The notes beneath the pieces were generated by a model. That model worked only from the letters and a program-made list of their open reading frames with translations. It searched no databases and was not told where the DNA came from. A stretch of DNA of 64,000 nucleotides from Nocardioides ganghwensis (GTDB lineage Bacteria; Actinomycetota; Actinomycetes; Propionibacteriales; Nocardioidaceae). Location of the stretch: positions 248,001-312,000 of the forward strand of contig NZ_JACXYX010000001.1 of assembly GCF_014779655.1 (NCBI RefSeq). The letters are read 5' to 3'. The position numbers were made by a program, and so were the translations under genes. Each line of letters starts with the position of its first letter. Positions within the stretch are counted from its first letter, which is position 1. Below are positions 16,947 through 27,215 of the stretch, piece after piece.

Positions 16947-17569
16947 CGACCTACCTCACCGTCGCCGGTGACGCCACCGCCGAGGTGGAGGACCGCGGCT
17001 CGCGCTTCCTGTGCACGCTGCGCAGGGTCACCGACGAGGACGCCGCCCGCGATCTCGTCGCCCTGCTGCGCCGTGAGCACTGGGACGCACGGCACCACTG
17101 CTCGGCCTTCGTGCTGGGACCCGACGGTGCGCTCCAGCGGTCCTCCGACGACGGCGAGCCCGCCGGGACCGCCGGGGCGCCGATGCTCGAGGTGCTCAAG
17201 GGGGCCGGGGTGAGCGACGTCGCGGCCGTGGTGAGCCGCTGGTTCGGCGGGACGCTGCTGGGCGCGGGCGGCCTCGTGCGGGCGTACGGCGACGCGGTCC
17301 GTGCCGCGCTGGCCGAAGCCGGCACCCTGCGTCGCTCGCGGCTCACCGAGCTGGCCCTCGACCTCGACCACGCCGACGCCGGTCGCGTCGAGGGCGAGCT
17401 GAGGTCGCGGGGCGTACGCGTCCTCGACGTCGCCCACGACGCCCGGGTGCGGCTGCTGCTCGCGGCGCCACCCGGGGAGGTGGACCGGCTCGACGAGCTG
17501 GTCGCGGCGGCGACGGCGGGCCAAGGGCTCCTCGAGCGCGTCGGCGAGCGGTGGGTGGACGTCAGCTGA
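16943..17569 (+). CDS. YigZ/IMPACT family protein
   Basis: 208 residues; ATG overlaps the upstream stop (ATGA). The N-terminal two thirds form the IMPACT domain with motifs RGSRFLCTLRRV, DARHHCSAFVLG, SDDGEPAGTAGAPML and WFGGTLLGAGGLVRAYGDA. The C-terminal third is the DUF1949-type ferredoxin-like domain. Family members are implicated in translation regulation (yeast and mammalian IMPACT/Yih1) and in some bacteria in peptide or RNA interactions, but the bacterial role is unsettled. The 3' end overlaps the convergent YchJ-like gene by 8 bases. Confidence 0.88.
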   Translation: MTTYLTVAGDATAEVEDRGSRFLCTLRRVTDEDAARDLVALLRREHWDARHHCSAFVLGPDGALQRSSDDGEPAGTAGAPMLEVLKGAGVSDVAAVVSRWFGGTLLGAGGLVRAYGDAVRAALAEAGTLRRSRLTELALDLDHADAGRVEGELRSRGVRVLDVAHDARVRLLLAAPPGEVDRLDELVAAATAGQGLLERVGERWVDVS

Positions 17570-17924
17570 CCGGCCGGTCCACCACGCCGTCGACGTAGAC
17601 CCACCGGCCGGCACGCTGCTCGAACCGGCTGACCTCGTGCATCGAGCCACCTTCCCAGGACGCGACGAACTCGACCGTGTCGCCCTCGGCGGCGAGGACC
17701 CGGAGCCCGGTCCACCGGGTCCCCGGGTCGGGACGGACGTCGTTGGGACGGGTCCGCGGGTGCCAGGTGCGGAACAGGTGGTCGGCGTCCCCGACGACGA
17801 ACGCGGTGTAGCGCGAGCGCATCAGCTGCTCGGGCGTCCGGGCCTGGGCGGCGTTGGCCAGCAGCGGTCCGCAGCAGGCGTCGTACGCCGCGCCGGTCCC
17901 GCACGGGCAGGGGGTCGTCAGCAC
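17562..17924 (-). CDS. YchJ/UPF0225 family SEC-C motif protein
   Basis: 120 residues; GTG at 17924, seven bases after a TAGAGT -10 on the minus strand. The N-terminal CPCGTG...YDACC zinc-binding SEC-C motif is followed by a small NTF2-like alpha+beta domain (PEQLMRSRYTAFVVGD). Family members lack a firm function. E. coli YchJ has a second SEC-C motif at the C-terminus; this one has only the N-terminal one. Confidence 0.85.
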   Translation of the reverse strand: MLTTPCPCGTGAAYDACCGPLLANAAQARTPEQLMRSRYTAFVVGDADHLFRTWHPRTRPNDVRPDPGTRWTGLRVLAAEGDTVEFVASWEGGSMHEVSRFEQRAGRWVYVDGVVDRPVS

Positions 17925-17973
17925 GGGCGCGACTCTATCGACGCCGTTTGTGTTGCGGTGTAATCATGTAAGC

Positions 17974-18513
17974 ATGAAGCCAGACGAGAGCCGCCGCGGT
18001 CGCCGCGGCGGGTGGCAGGTCGCCGACCTGCCGGACGCGAGCGATGCGTCCGAGTGGTTCCACGGGCGGCTGCCCGAGGCATGGTTCAGCGCGGTCGACG
18101 TCACCGTCGACCGCGAGGAGATCCTGGTGGTGGGCACCCTCGCCGCCGACGACGTCACCGGGGCCGAGGCGGAGGGTCGCATCGGCCGCTTCCGCTCCGA
18201 GACCAGGGCGGAGCGCATCGAGATCGCGCTCGAGGCGCAGGCGCGCTACCAGCGCAAGGTGTCGTGGGGGGTGCGGCTCGGCGACACCGAGGCGCTGTTC
18301 ACCCACGTCGCCGCGCCCGTGATGACGCGGCTGCGCCAGCCGGAGCGACGGGTGCTCGACACCCTGGTCGACGCCGGTGTCGCCCGCTCCCGGTCCGACG
18401 CCCTCGCGTGGTCGGTCCGGCTCGTGGGGGAGCACGCCGACGAGTGGCTCGGCCAGCTGCGCGACGCGATGGCGGAGGTCGACAAGCTCCGTGGCGAGGG
18501 CCCGACCCTCTGA
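17974..18513 (+). CDS. Conserved actinobacterial protein with a ribbon-helix-helix-like C-terminus
   Basis: 179 residues; ATG at 17974. I do not recognise a named family. The N-terminal part alternates strands and helices (GWQVADLPDASDASEWFHG; a VTVDREEILVVGTL strand). The segment about 135-165, QPERRVLDTLVDAGVARSRS followed by DALAWSVRLV, has the look of a ribbon-helix-helix DNA-binding unit. A TAATCA hexamer lies seven bases before the ATG, again suggesting leaderless transcription. A DNA-binding or toxin-regulating role is a guess from that motif only. Confidence 0.6.
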   Translation: MKPDESRRGRRGGWQVADLPDASDASEWFHGRLPEAWFSAVDVTVDREEILVVGTLAADDVTGAEAEGRIGRFRSETRAERIEIALEAQARYQRKVSWGVRLGDTEALFTHVAAPVMTRLRQPERRVLDTLVDAGVARSRSDALAWSVRLVGEHADEWLGQLRDAMAEVDKLRGEGPTL

Positions 18514-18538
18514 CGCAGCACGTACTACGGTGCCGCGC

Positions 18539-19075
18539 ATGACGATCGAGCGGCCCGAGCCGTCCTTCAGCAACGACGAGACGGGGATGCTGCGCTCCTT
18601 CCTCGACCACTTCCGCGGGACGGTGCGGCTCCAGGCCAGCGGACTCACCGACGACCAGCTCGCGCAGACCCTGCCGCCGAGCGACCTGACCCTCGGCGGG
18701 ATGCTCAAGCACCTCGCCTTCGTCGAGGACTACTGGTTCTCCTACAACCTCGCCGCCCACGAGCCGTCCCCGCCGTGGGACACCGCGCCCTGGGGCGACG
18801 ACCCCGACTGGGACTGGCACAGCGCCGCCGGCGCGACGCACGCCGAGCTCGACGCGCTGCTCGCCGCGGCCATCGCGCGCTCGGACGCGTGCCTCGACGC
18901 CGCCCTGGCCGAGGACCCGGACCTCGGCCGGGCGGTCGCGCGGCCGCGGGACCCCGCGAAGGGCGGGACCGCCACCCTCCGGTGGGTGCTGGTCCACATG
19001 GTCGAGGAGTACGCCCGCCACGCCGGCCACGCCGACCTGATCCGCCAGTCGATCGACGGCGCGACGGACGTCTGA
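18539..19075 (+). CDS. DinB family (DUF664) protein
   Basis: 178 residues with the DinB/MIP four-helix-bundle pattern: LDHFRGTVRLQASGLTDDQ, GMLKHLAFVEDYWF and WVLVHMVEEYARHAGHADLIR. Three histidines at the usual positions (HLAFVEDYW, VHMVEEYARH, GHADLIR) would form the metal site; some relatives are mycothiol or bacillithiol S-transferases. TACGGT lies seven bases before the ATG, indicating a leaderless transcript. The substrate is not known. Confidence 0.85.
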   Translation: MTIERPEPSFSNDETGMLRSFLDHFRGTVRLQASGLTDDQLAQTLPPSDLTLGGMLKHLAFVEDYWFSYNLAAHEPSPPWDTAPWGDDPDWDWHSAAGATHAELDALLAAAIARSDACLDAALAEDPDLGRAVARPRDPAKGGTATLRWVLVHMVEEYARHAGHADLIRQSIDGATDV

Positions 19076-19092
19076 GCAGTCGGGGCCGGAGG

Positions 19093-19476
19093 TCAGGTCT
19101 GCTCGTGCAGGCAGAGCACGTTGCCGGAGGGGTCCTTGAACCAGGCGGCCTTCTCGGAGCCGAGCACGCAGACGTGGTCGACCGTGCGGAAGTCGGGCAG
19201 GTCGTAGTCCTCGAAGACGACGCCCCGACCCTCGAGCTCGCCGATCTCCGCCGAGATGTCGTCGACCTCGAAGCTCATCGCGGTGCTCTCCGAGGGGTGG
19301 CTGTCGGGGCGGGGCAGGAGGACGAGCGTCGATCCGCCGTCCAGCGCGAAGAGCGCGCTGCCCTCGTCGTTGGTGCCGGTGTAGTCGAGCCCGAGGGACT
19401 CGGAGTAGAACGTGCGGGCGCGGTCGACGTCGGTGACCGGGAGCATCATCGCGACCGTACGGTGTGTGAGCGACAT
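19093..19476 (-). CDS. VOC/glyoxalase family protein
   Basis: 127 residues with the paired beta-alpha-beta-beta-beta modules of the vicinal oxygen chelate fold: VTDVDRARTFYSESLGLDYT at the start and FKDPSGNVLCLHEQ at the end. A GAGGAGG ribosome site precedes the ATG. Substrates in this superfamily range from glyoxals to antibiotics, so none can be assigned. It converges on the DinB-family gene with a 17-base gap. Confidence 0.85.
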   Translation of the reverse strand: MSLTHRTVAMMLPVTDVDRARTFYSESLGLDYTGTNDEGSALFALDGGSTLVLLPRPDSHPSESTAMSFEVDDISAEIGELEGRGVVFEDYDLPDFRTVDHVCVLGSEKAAWFKDPSGNVLCLHEQT

Positions 19477-19568
19477 GAGCGCCTCCTCGTGGTCTGGTCA
19501 CCACCACTGTGCGCCCGCCGCCGGGCTGCCGGGAGACTGCTCCAGACCGGAGAATCGAAGGAGATCCC

Positions 19569-20084
19569 GTGATCATCAGGACCGCGACCGAGGACGACTG
19601 GCCCGCGATCTGGCCGTTCTGGAGCGAGATCGTCGAGGCGGGCGAGACGTACGCCTACCCGCTGGGCGCCACGTCGGAGACGGCCCGCGGCTGGTGGTTC
19701 GACGGCAGCCATGTCGTGGTGGCAGCGGAGGACGGCGAGGGCGGCCGGATCCTGGGCTCCGCGAAGATGGGCCCCAACCGGCCCGGTCGCGGCGCCCACG
19801 TCGGCACCGCCTCCTTCATGGTCGACGCGGCCGCCCGCGGCCGCGGCGTCGGCCGGCTCCTCGGCGAGCACGTGGTCGCATGGCACCGCGAGCAGGGCTT
19901 CGCCGGGATCCAGTTCAACGCCGTGGTCGAGACCAACACCGCCGCCGTGCGCCTGTGGCAGGACCTCGGCTTCGAGGTCCTCGGCACCGTGCCCCGCGCC
20001 TTCGAGACCCCGAGCCGGGGCCGCGTCGGACTGCACGTGATGTACCTCGAGCTCGCTCAGCGCACCCGGCCCGGTCGCCGGTAG
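19569..20084 (+). CDS. GNAT family N-acetyltransferase (phosphinothricin-acetyltransferase-like)
   Basis: 171 residues; GTG at 19569 preceded by GAAGGAGATCCC. The fold and motifs match the L-amino acid N-acyltransferase branch: IRTATEDDWPAIWPFWSEIV at the N-terminus, the acetyl-CoA loop RGRGVGRLLGEH, and VVETNTAAVRLWQDLGFEVLGTVP near the end. The donor site is complete; the acceptor is unknown. The 3' end overlaps the convergent secreted protein gene by 28 bases. Confidence 0.88.
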   Translation: MIIRTATEDDWPAIWPFWSEIVEAGETYAYPLGATSETARGWWFDGSHVVVAAEDGEGGRILGSAKMGPNRPGRGAHVGTASFMVDAAARGRGVGRLLGEHVVAWHREQGFAGIQFNAVVETNTAAVRLWQDLGFEVLGTVPRAFETPSRGRVGLHVMYLELAQRTRPGRR

Positions 20085-23000
20085 GTCCGGGTCGTCGTGG
20101 TGTGCCCGGGCGCCCGGGCGACCACGCGCAGGGCGATCCGTGCGCCGCGGTCGGCGCGGCGCAGCACGTACGTGCGACCGGTGGCGCCCTTGATCACCCG
20201 GCTTCCGCGCAGCCAGCGACAGGTCACGCGCGTGCCCGCTGCCGGCTCCACCCGTACGCGCGCCACCAGCTTGCGGCCCACCTCCAGCACGCCGGTGTAG
20301 CGCAGCCGGTCGAACGCGACCGGGCCCGGGCTCGGGAGGACGGCCGGGTCGGGCGCGACGACAGGCGGCACGACGGGTGCGACGACCTGAGGGACCGGCG
20401 CGCCAGCGGTCACCCGCACGACCGCCACGTCCTTGATGCCGGCAGACGCCGGGGAGTGGTAGGCGTGCAGGGCGTAGGTCGCGGTCGTGCCCGCGGCGGC
20501 CGCGGCGGGCACGTCCACCCGCAGCTCCAGCGGCCGGGAGTCGCCGGGCGCCACACCGACGACCTGGTGCCAACCCACCTCCGGCGACACCTCGCCCGTG
20601 ATGTCGGTGCCGGCCCGCGTCCACGTACGACCGAAGGCGGCGTACTGGTCGCCGCGGGCCTCGGCGAGTCCGTAGGTGTCGACCGTGTCCCCGGCGTTGG
20701 TGAGCACCAACCCGATCGTCGTGCTCGTCCCGGCCGGCACGGTGACGTCGAGGACCTGGCCCGCACCGGTGGCGTTGACCACGCCCGCGCCCACGGGCCC
20801 GGAGGGCGAGAGGACGGACAGGTCGGGGCGGTGCACCGGTGCCTGCGCCGCGCGTGGGCGCACCGGGTTGCTGGGCGCGCTGGCGCCCGACGTGCCGACC
20901 GAGGTGGCGGCCCGCACCCGGAAGACGTAGGGCTCGTCGCCGTCGGACAGGTTGGTCAGGCCGGTGACGGTGCACGTGAGGCCGGTCGTCTGGCAGGTGT
21001 GGGCCTGGGCGGTCGGGTCGCCGACGCGCGAGGCGACGACCGTGTAGCCGAGCCCGGTGCCGGACCCGGGGTCGGCGACAGCGGGCCACGACACGGTCGC
21101 CGAGCCGTCCCCCGCGACCGCGGTCGGGGTGTCCGGCGTCGAGGGGGCGCGACCCGCGCCTGCCTCGATCGTGAACGTCCGCTCCAACGGGACGTCGACG
21201 TAGTCGACGTCGCAGTAGCCGTCGCAGTGGCCGGTCACCCGGAAGACGTACGCACCGGCCGGCTGGTCGACGGTGAACGTACGGCTCGTGCCCGTGCCGG
21301 ACGTCACGCCGAGCTGGGTCGCCCCCTTGTGCACGCCGAGCTGCAGGAGGTTGCCGTCCCAGTCGCGGTAGCGCGGGACCGGGAGGCCGCTGATGTCGAC
21401 GGGGGTGAGGTGGATCTGCTCCGGCGTGGACGCCTTCACCTGGATCGTGGGCTGGTGGGGGCCGCCCGGCACGGTCGAGGCGGCGAGGCCGGCAGGCCAG
21501 TTGAGCGGGGTCGGCGCGCCGTCGCCGGTGTGCCACCTGCCGTTGGGGCCGCCGTGCTCCAGCGACTTCTCGGGCAGGGCCGCCACCTGGGCGTCGTGCC
21601 GGTAGGTCAGCGGCAGGGACTCCAGGACCGAGCCCGTCGTGCTCCGGAGGGTGAGCGTGAACGCGAGCGGGGTCTGCTGGAACGTCGCGCGGTCGACCGC
21701 GGAGTACAGGCCGAACGTGCCGCCGGAGAAGACGCGGTAGTAGGCGGTGTCGGTGCCGGCGTTCGCGGGTTGTGCGAACCGCAGGTAGGCCGAGACCGGT
21801 GCGTCCGGGCCGGTGGCGAGCGGGATGCCGGCGGCCAGTGCCTGCGGCGCTCCGTTGCCCGATCCCAGCGTCGCGAGCTGCGCGGTCGGGACCACGTACG
21901 TCGCTCCGCCGTGCCGGATGCCCTCGACCAGCAGCGAGGTGCGCGACTCCGTGCCGACGTTGGGACGGCTGGCTCCGTCCTTCCACGTCTTGTAGTTGTC
22001 CGTGACCGCGCCGACCAGCGCCATCGCGCCCGGCTCGGTGCCCGGGTCGGGGTCCGCCGCGAGGCCGCCGGGGAGTCGCGAGGCGTCCGCGAGGCCCATC
22101 CCCGCGCACGCGCTTCCGGGCGCGAGCCGGAAGTCCCGGGCAGCGACGTCCACGAACGTGGCCGGCTGGTTCAGCGTCACACCGGACAGGTCGAGCGCGG
22201 AGCGGTCGTTGCCGGTCACCTCGAAGAGGTGGTCGTTGCGCGTCTCGTTGTAGAGGCAGGAGTCGAGGACCAGGTTGTCCGCCCCGGCGCCCACGCCGTA
22301 CGCGAAGTTGCCCAGGACGTCGGCCGTCGCGGTGGAGTTGGGGTTGTTGTGGGGGGCGTAGGCGTCGAGGCGCGAGTTGGCGATGATCGAGCCCCGGATC
22401 CGGGCGCGGTCCGACCGCACCGCGGTCGGGTCGTCCGGGCCGCTGGTGTCGCTGCCGATGTTGAGGTTGGACCCGTTGCCGTACATCACCACCCGGTCGA
22501 CGAGCACGTCGTCGGCGTCGGGGTAGAGCTGGATCGCGCGGTCCTTGTTGAAGTCGAAGAGCGAGTTGTGGATGATCGCGCCCCACGGGTCGGCGTCGGC
22601 GCCGTCGCGGGTCAGCTGGAGGTAGACGCCGTGCGACCCGCCCGGGTCGGCGGGGTCGTTGACGTGGTCGGCGCCGCAGTCGTGCACGCGGCTGTCGATG
22701 AGCACGAAGTCCTCGGCCGTGCGGTCCCACTGCGGCGGCGTGGCACGCGCGTCACCGCCGACGTCGAGGCAGATGTTCTCGGCGTAGGTGAGGTCGATCC
22801 CGTCGAGGACGACGCGGTCCCCGTCGACGGCCATGGCGCTGCCCGCCGTCGTGCCGGTCTTGACCAGGTCGAGGTCCTGCAGGATGAGGTCGCTCTGCGC
22901 CGGACCGATGTGGAACTGGGTGGTCGTCACGAGCGTCGCGCGGCTGCCGGGTGTCTCCGGGCGCACGATCTTCGGCGCACCCGGGCTGCCTCCGTAGAGA

Positions 23001-23347
23001 TGGCTCCACGACCACTCGGGGCCGTCCATCGTGATCGTGCTGCCGTCCGCGATGCAGCCGGTCTGGCCTGCGGCGAGCTTCTGGGTCAGGGCACTGATGT
23101 TCTTGACCGGTGCGGCCTTCGTGCCCGGGTTGGCGTCGCTGCCCGTCGGAGCGGCGTACCTGCTGCACGGCTGGACGGGCACCTCCGGGACGGGCCGCAC
23201 GGACCCCGCGGTGGCGGCCGCGGCGACGGCGGGTGCCGCGACGGTCGGAGGGACGGGGACCAGGGCCAGGCCCGCGGCCGTGCCGACGGCGCAGACGAGT
23301 CGTACGACGGCCGTGCGGGCGGACGTCAGGGCGCGGGCGTGCTTCAC
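20057..23347 (-). CDS. Large secreted beta-helix protein with FN3 and Ig-like domains
   Basis: 1096 residues from a GTG at 23347 with GGAGGAG eight bases upstream. Residues 1-42 are a signal peptide ending in an Ala-rich cleavage region. Residues about 60-450 contain repeated strands typical of a right-handed parallel beta-helix (Pel9A/NosD-like), with clusters such as NSLFDFNKDRAIQLYPDADDV and NGSNLNIGSDTSGPDD. A less ordered middle follows. A fibronectin type III domain covers about 770-870 and a C-terminal Ig-like bundle covers about 1010-1090 (GRKLVARVRVEPAAG). The protein is secreted and probably binds or cleaves a polysaccharide; no catalytic site can be named. No sortase or membrane anchor is seen. 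Confidence 0.75.
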   Translation of the reverse strand: MKHARALTSARTAVVRLVCAVGTAAGLALVPVPPTVAAPAVAAAATAGSVRPVPEVPVQPCSRYAAPTGSDANPGTKAAPVKNISALTQKLAAGQTGCIADGSTITMDGPEWSWSHLYGGSPGAPKIVRPETPGSRATLVTTTQFHIGPAQSDLILQDLDLVKTGTTAGSAMAVDGDRVVLDGIDLTYAENICLDVGGDARATPPQWDRTAEDFVLIDSRVHDCGADHVNDPADPGGSHGVYLQLTRDGADADPWGAIIHNSLFDFNKDRAIQLYPDADDVLVDRVVMYGNGSNLNIGSDTSGPDDPTAVRSDRARIRGSIIANSRLDAYAPHNNPNSTATADVLGNFAYGVGAGADNLVLDSCLYNETRNDHLFEVTGNDRSALDLSGVTLNQPATFVDVAARDFRLAPGSACAGMGLADASRLPGGLAADPDPGTEPGAMALVGAVTDNYKTWKDGASRPNVGTESRTSLLVEGIRHGGATYVVPTAQLATLGSGNGAPQALAAGIPLATGPDAPVSAYLRFAQPANAGTDTAYYRVFSGGTFGLYSAVDRATFQQTPLAFTLTLRSTTGSVLESLPLTYRHDAQVAALPEKSLEHGGPNGRWHTGDGAPTPLNWPAGLAASTVPGGPHQPTIQVKASTPEQIHLTPVDISGLPVPRYRDWDGNLLQLGVHKGATQLGVTSGTGTSRTFTVDQPAGAYVFRVTGHCDGYCDVDYVDVPLERTFTIEAGAGRAPSTPDTPTAVAGDGSATVSWPAVADPGSGTGLGYTVVASRVGDPTAQAHTCQTTGLTCTVTGLTNLSDGDEPYVFRVRAATSVGTSGASAPSNPVRPRAAQAPVHRPDLSVLSPSGPVGAGVVNATGAGQVLDVTVPAGTSTTIGLVLTNAGDTVDTYGLAEARGDQYAAFGRTWTRAGTDITGEVSPEVGWHQVVGVAPGDSRPLELRVDVPAAAAAGTTATYALHAYHSPASAGIKDVAVVRVTAGAPVPQVVAPVVPPVVAPDPAVLPSPGPVAFDRLRYTGVLEVGRKLVARVRVEPAAGTRVTCRWLRGSRVIKGATGRTYVLRRADRGARIALRVVARAPGHTTTTRTYRRPGRVR

Positions 23348-23520
23348 GGGGACTCCTCCGGGACGGGGCGGTCCCGCCGACCGACCCGTGCGGCACCGGC
23401 GGCCCTCGGGGCGTCGTCGGACGCGCACGTTCGATCGTAGGCAGGCGAACCGGCACTCGTGAGCGTTTTCGCCAAGCTCGGTCACCCGCGCCGGCCCACG
23501 ACCGTGGTGGAATGTCCCCC

Positions 23521-24171
23521 ATGGCCGACCCGATCCGCGTCTACCTCCTCGACGACCACGACGTCGTCCGTCAGGGACTGAGGTTCCTGCTCGAGCAGCA
23601 GGACGACATCGTCGTCGTCGGCGAGTCCGCCACCGCGGCCGAGGCCGCGGCCCGCATCCCGGCGATGCGGCCCGACGTCGCCGTGCTCGACGCGCGGCTC
23701 CCCGACGGCTCCGGCATCGAGGTGTGCCGCACGGTGCGCGCGGTCGACCCCTCCATCAACGCCCTGATCCTCACGTCGTACGACGACGACGAGGCGCTGT
23801 TCGCCGCGATCATGGCGGGCGCGGCCGGCTACGTGCTCAAGGAGATCCGCAGCTCCGACCTCGTCACCGCCGTGCGCCACGTCGCGGCCGGCAAGTCGCT
23901 CATCGACCCCGCGATGACCGCCACCGTGCTCGAGCGGATCCGCAACGGCCCGGGCACGCCCGACGAGCTGGCGTCGCTGACGGACCAGGAGCGGGTGCTG
24001 CTGGGACACATCGCCGAGGGGCTCACCAACCGGCAGATCGCCGAGCAGATGTTCCTCGCCGAGAAGACGGTGAAGAACTACGTCTCCAGCATCCTGGCCA
24101 AGCTCGGCCTCGAGCGGCGCACGCAGGCGGCGGTGCTCGCCTCCAAGCTCCTCGGCGACGCCCCGCGCTGA
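23521..24171 (+). CDS. DosR/DevR-like response regulator (NarL family)
   Basis: 216 residues (M. tuberculosis DosR has 217). The receiver domain carries D57 (phosphorylation site), T85 and K107. The LuxR-type HTH covers about 150-205 and keeps the DosR recognition helix EKTVKNYVSSILAKLGLERR, including the residues that contact the DosR box. The LTSYDDDEAL and GAAGYVLKEI segments are also DosR-like. A second ATG lies at 23512; 23521 is preferred for length and because TGGAAT stands seven bases before it. The cognate kinase candidate is at 24991-26580 on the other strand. Expected role: hypoxia/nitric-oxide-type dormancy response. Confidence 0.85.
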   Translation: MADPIRVYLLDDHDVVRQGLRFLLEQQDDIVVVGESATAAEAAARIPAMRPDVAVLDARLPDGSGIEVCRTVRAVDPSINALILTSYDDDEALFAAIMAGAAGYVLKEIRSSDLVTAVRHVAAGKSLIDPAMTATVLERIRNGPGTPDELASLTDQERVLLGHIAEGLTNRQIAEQMFLAEKTVKNYVSSILAKLGLERRTQAAVLASKLLGDAPR

Positions 24172-24193
24172 GGCGCTGAGGGCCCGCGGCGGT

Positions 24194-24209
24194 CGGGACC
24201 AAGGTCCCG
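24194..24209. promoter_or_regulatory. DosR-box-like palindrome upstream of the DoxX gene
   Basis: CGGGACC-AA-GGTCCCG is a perfect 7-bp inverted repeat with an AA centre. It matches the DosR consensus (TTSGGGACTWWAGTCCCSAA) in the GGGAC...GTCCC core and in spacing, with CC/GG for CT/AG. It lies 95 bases before the DoxX start, a usual distance for an activator site. Confidence 0.6.
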
Positions 24210-24303
24210 CGGAACCGGTGACCGGCGGCCCTGCTGCGCGCCCCCGCGTCACGGGAGTCTGGTGGTGACCCGGAAACCCACACCACTGAAGGAGGGGATG
24301 ACG

Positions 24304-24912
24304 ATGAGCGTCATCCATCGCCACCGCCACGAGGCCACCGCACCTGTCGTCGAACAGGCCGGCGCCCCGGCCATCGAGAGCCACGACCACGGCACCTTGT
24401 TCGACAAGGCCCTGGCCACCCTGCGGATCGCCTTCGGAATCACCTTCCTGTGGGCCTTCCTCGACAAGACCTTCGCCCTCGGCTTCCACACCGGCTACGA
24501 CCAGGAAGGCAACCTGGACCGGTTCGGAGACGCGGCGTGGATCAACGGCGGCAGCCCCACCGAGGGCTTCCTGACCTTCGGTGTCCCCGCCGACAACCCC
24601 TTCCACGGCTTCTTCACCGGCCTCGCCGGCCAGGCCTGGGTCGACTGGCTGTTCATGATCGGCCTGCTCGGCATCGGCGTGACCCTGCTGCTCGGGGTCG
24701 GGATGCGGATCGGCACCGCGGCAGGCGCGCTCATGTACGCCTTCATGTACGCCGCCGTGCTCCCGCTGGAGAACAACCCGGTCGTCGACGACCACCTCGT
24801 CGGCGTGATCGTGATGGCCGTCCTCGCCCTCGGCGCGGCCGGCACCACGTGGGGGCTGGGTCGCTGGTGGAACCGCACGGACGTGGTGCAGAAGTACCCC
24901 GTCCTGAGGTGA
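24304..24912 (+). CDS. DoxX family membrane protein
   Basis: 202 residues, ATG at 24304 placed eight bases after GAAGGAGG; an ATG at 24298 is too close to that site. Residues 1-35 are a His-rich cytoplasmic tail. Four membrane segments follow, with DoxX-type motifs RIAFGITFLWAFLDKTFALGF and GLLGIGVTLLLGVGMRIGTAAGA. Related proteins form part of oxidoreductase or thiosulfate:quinone systems, but many are of unknown role. The DosR-box-like palindrome upstream and the adjacent regulator make it a probable member of the local regulon. A perfect 13-bp terminator follows. Confidence 0.82.
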   Translation: MSVIHRHRHEATAPVVEQAGAPAIESHDHGTLFDKALATLRIAFGITFLWAFLDKTFALGFHTGYDQEGNLDRFGDAAWINGGSPTEGFLTFGVPADNPFHGFFTGLAGQAWVDWLFMIGLLGIGVTLLLGVGMRIGTAAGALMYAFMYAAVLPLENNPVVDDHLVGVIVMAVLALGAAGTTWGLGRWWNRTDVVQKYPVLR

Positions 24913-24927
24913 CACCAGTCCCTCACC

Positions 24928-24958
24928 GGACCCGGCGCCGTCCCCCGGCGCCGGGTCC
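24928..24958. terminator. Hairpin terminator between DoxX and the sensor kinase
   Basis: GGACCCGGCGCCG and CGGCGCCGGGTCC form a perfect 13-bp stem with loop TCCCC, 15 bases after the DoxX stop and 32 bases before the end of the convergent kinase gene. Confidence 0.8.
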
Positions 24959-24990
24959 TCTGGCGTGCTCGGGGGACTTGCGGGTGCCGG

Positions 24991-27056
<2,066 letters not shown>

Positions 27057-27112
27057 GGTGCGCCTCCTTGTGCTGGACTCCCAGCGTCACCCGCGCCCCG
27101 TCGCGCCGAGCA

Positions 27113-27149
27113 GGGCCGAAGGTCCCGACGACACAGGGACGGGAGTCGC
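27113..27149. promoter_or_regulatory. Two DosR-box-like sites between PNPOx and the AAA ATPase genes
   Basis: GGGCCG-AA-GGTCCC (27113-27126) differs from the perfect palindrome at 24194-24209 at two positions of the left half. GGGACGGGAGTCGC (27136-27149) matches the outer bases of the consensus with a poorer centre. DosR commonly binds paired sites. They sit 57-93 bases upstream of the PNPOx ATG on its strand and 67-103 bases upstream of the ATPase GTG on the other. Confidence 0.4.
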
Positions 27150-27215
27150 TCGTCGCCCCCGGTGTGCGGACTTCGAGCGCACTCCACGTTGACCGGCGGG
27201 TCTAGCGTGGAGGGC

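Noticed and set aside
19412..23440. A long plus-strand open frame opposite the beta-helix protein
   Set aside because: Low-complexity Arg/Gly/Val-rich translation, no start context; the minus-strand frame has a signal peptide, ribosome site and recognisable domains.
27189..27208. TTGACC...TAGCGT as a complete sigma-70-type promoter before the AAA ATPase
   Set aside because: The spacing is 8 bases, far too short; only the TAGCGT part is kept as a -10 candidate.
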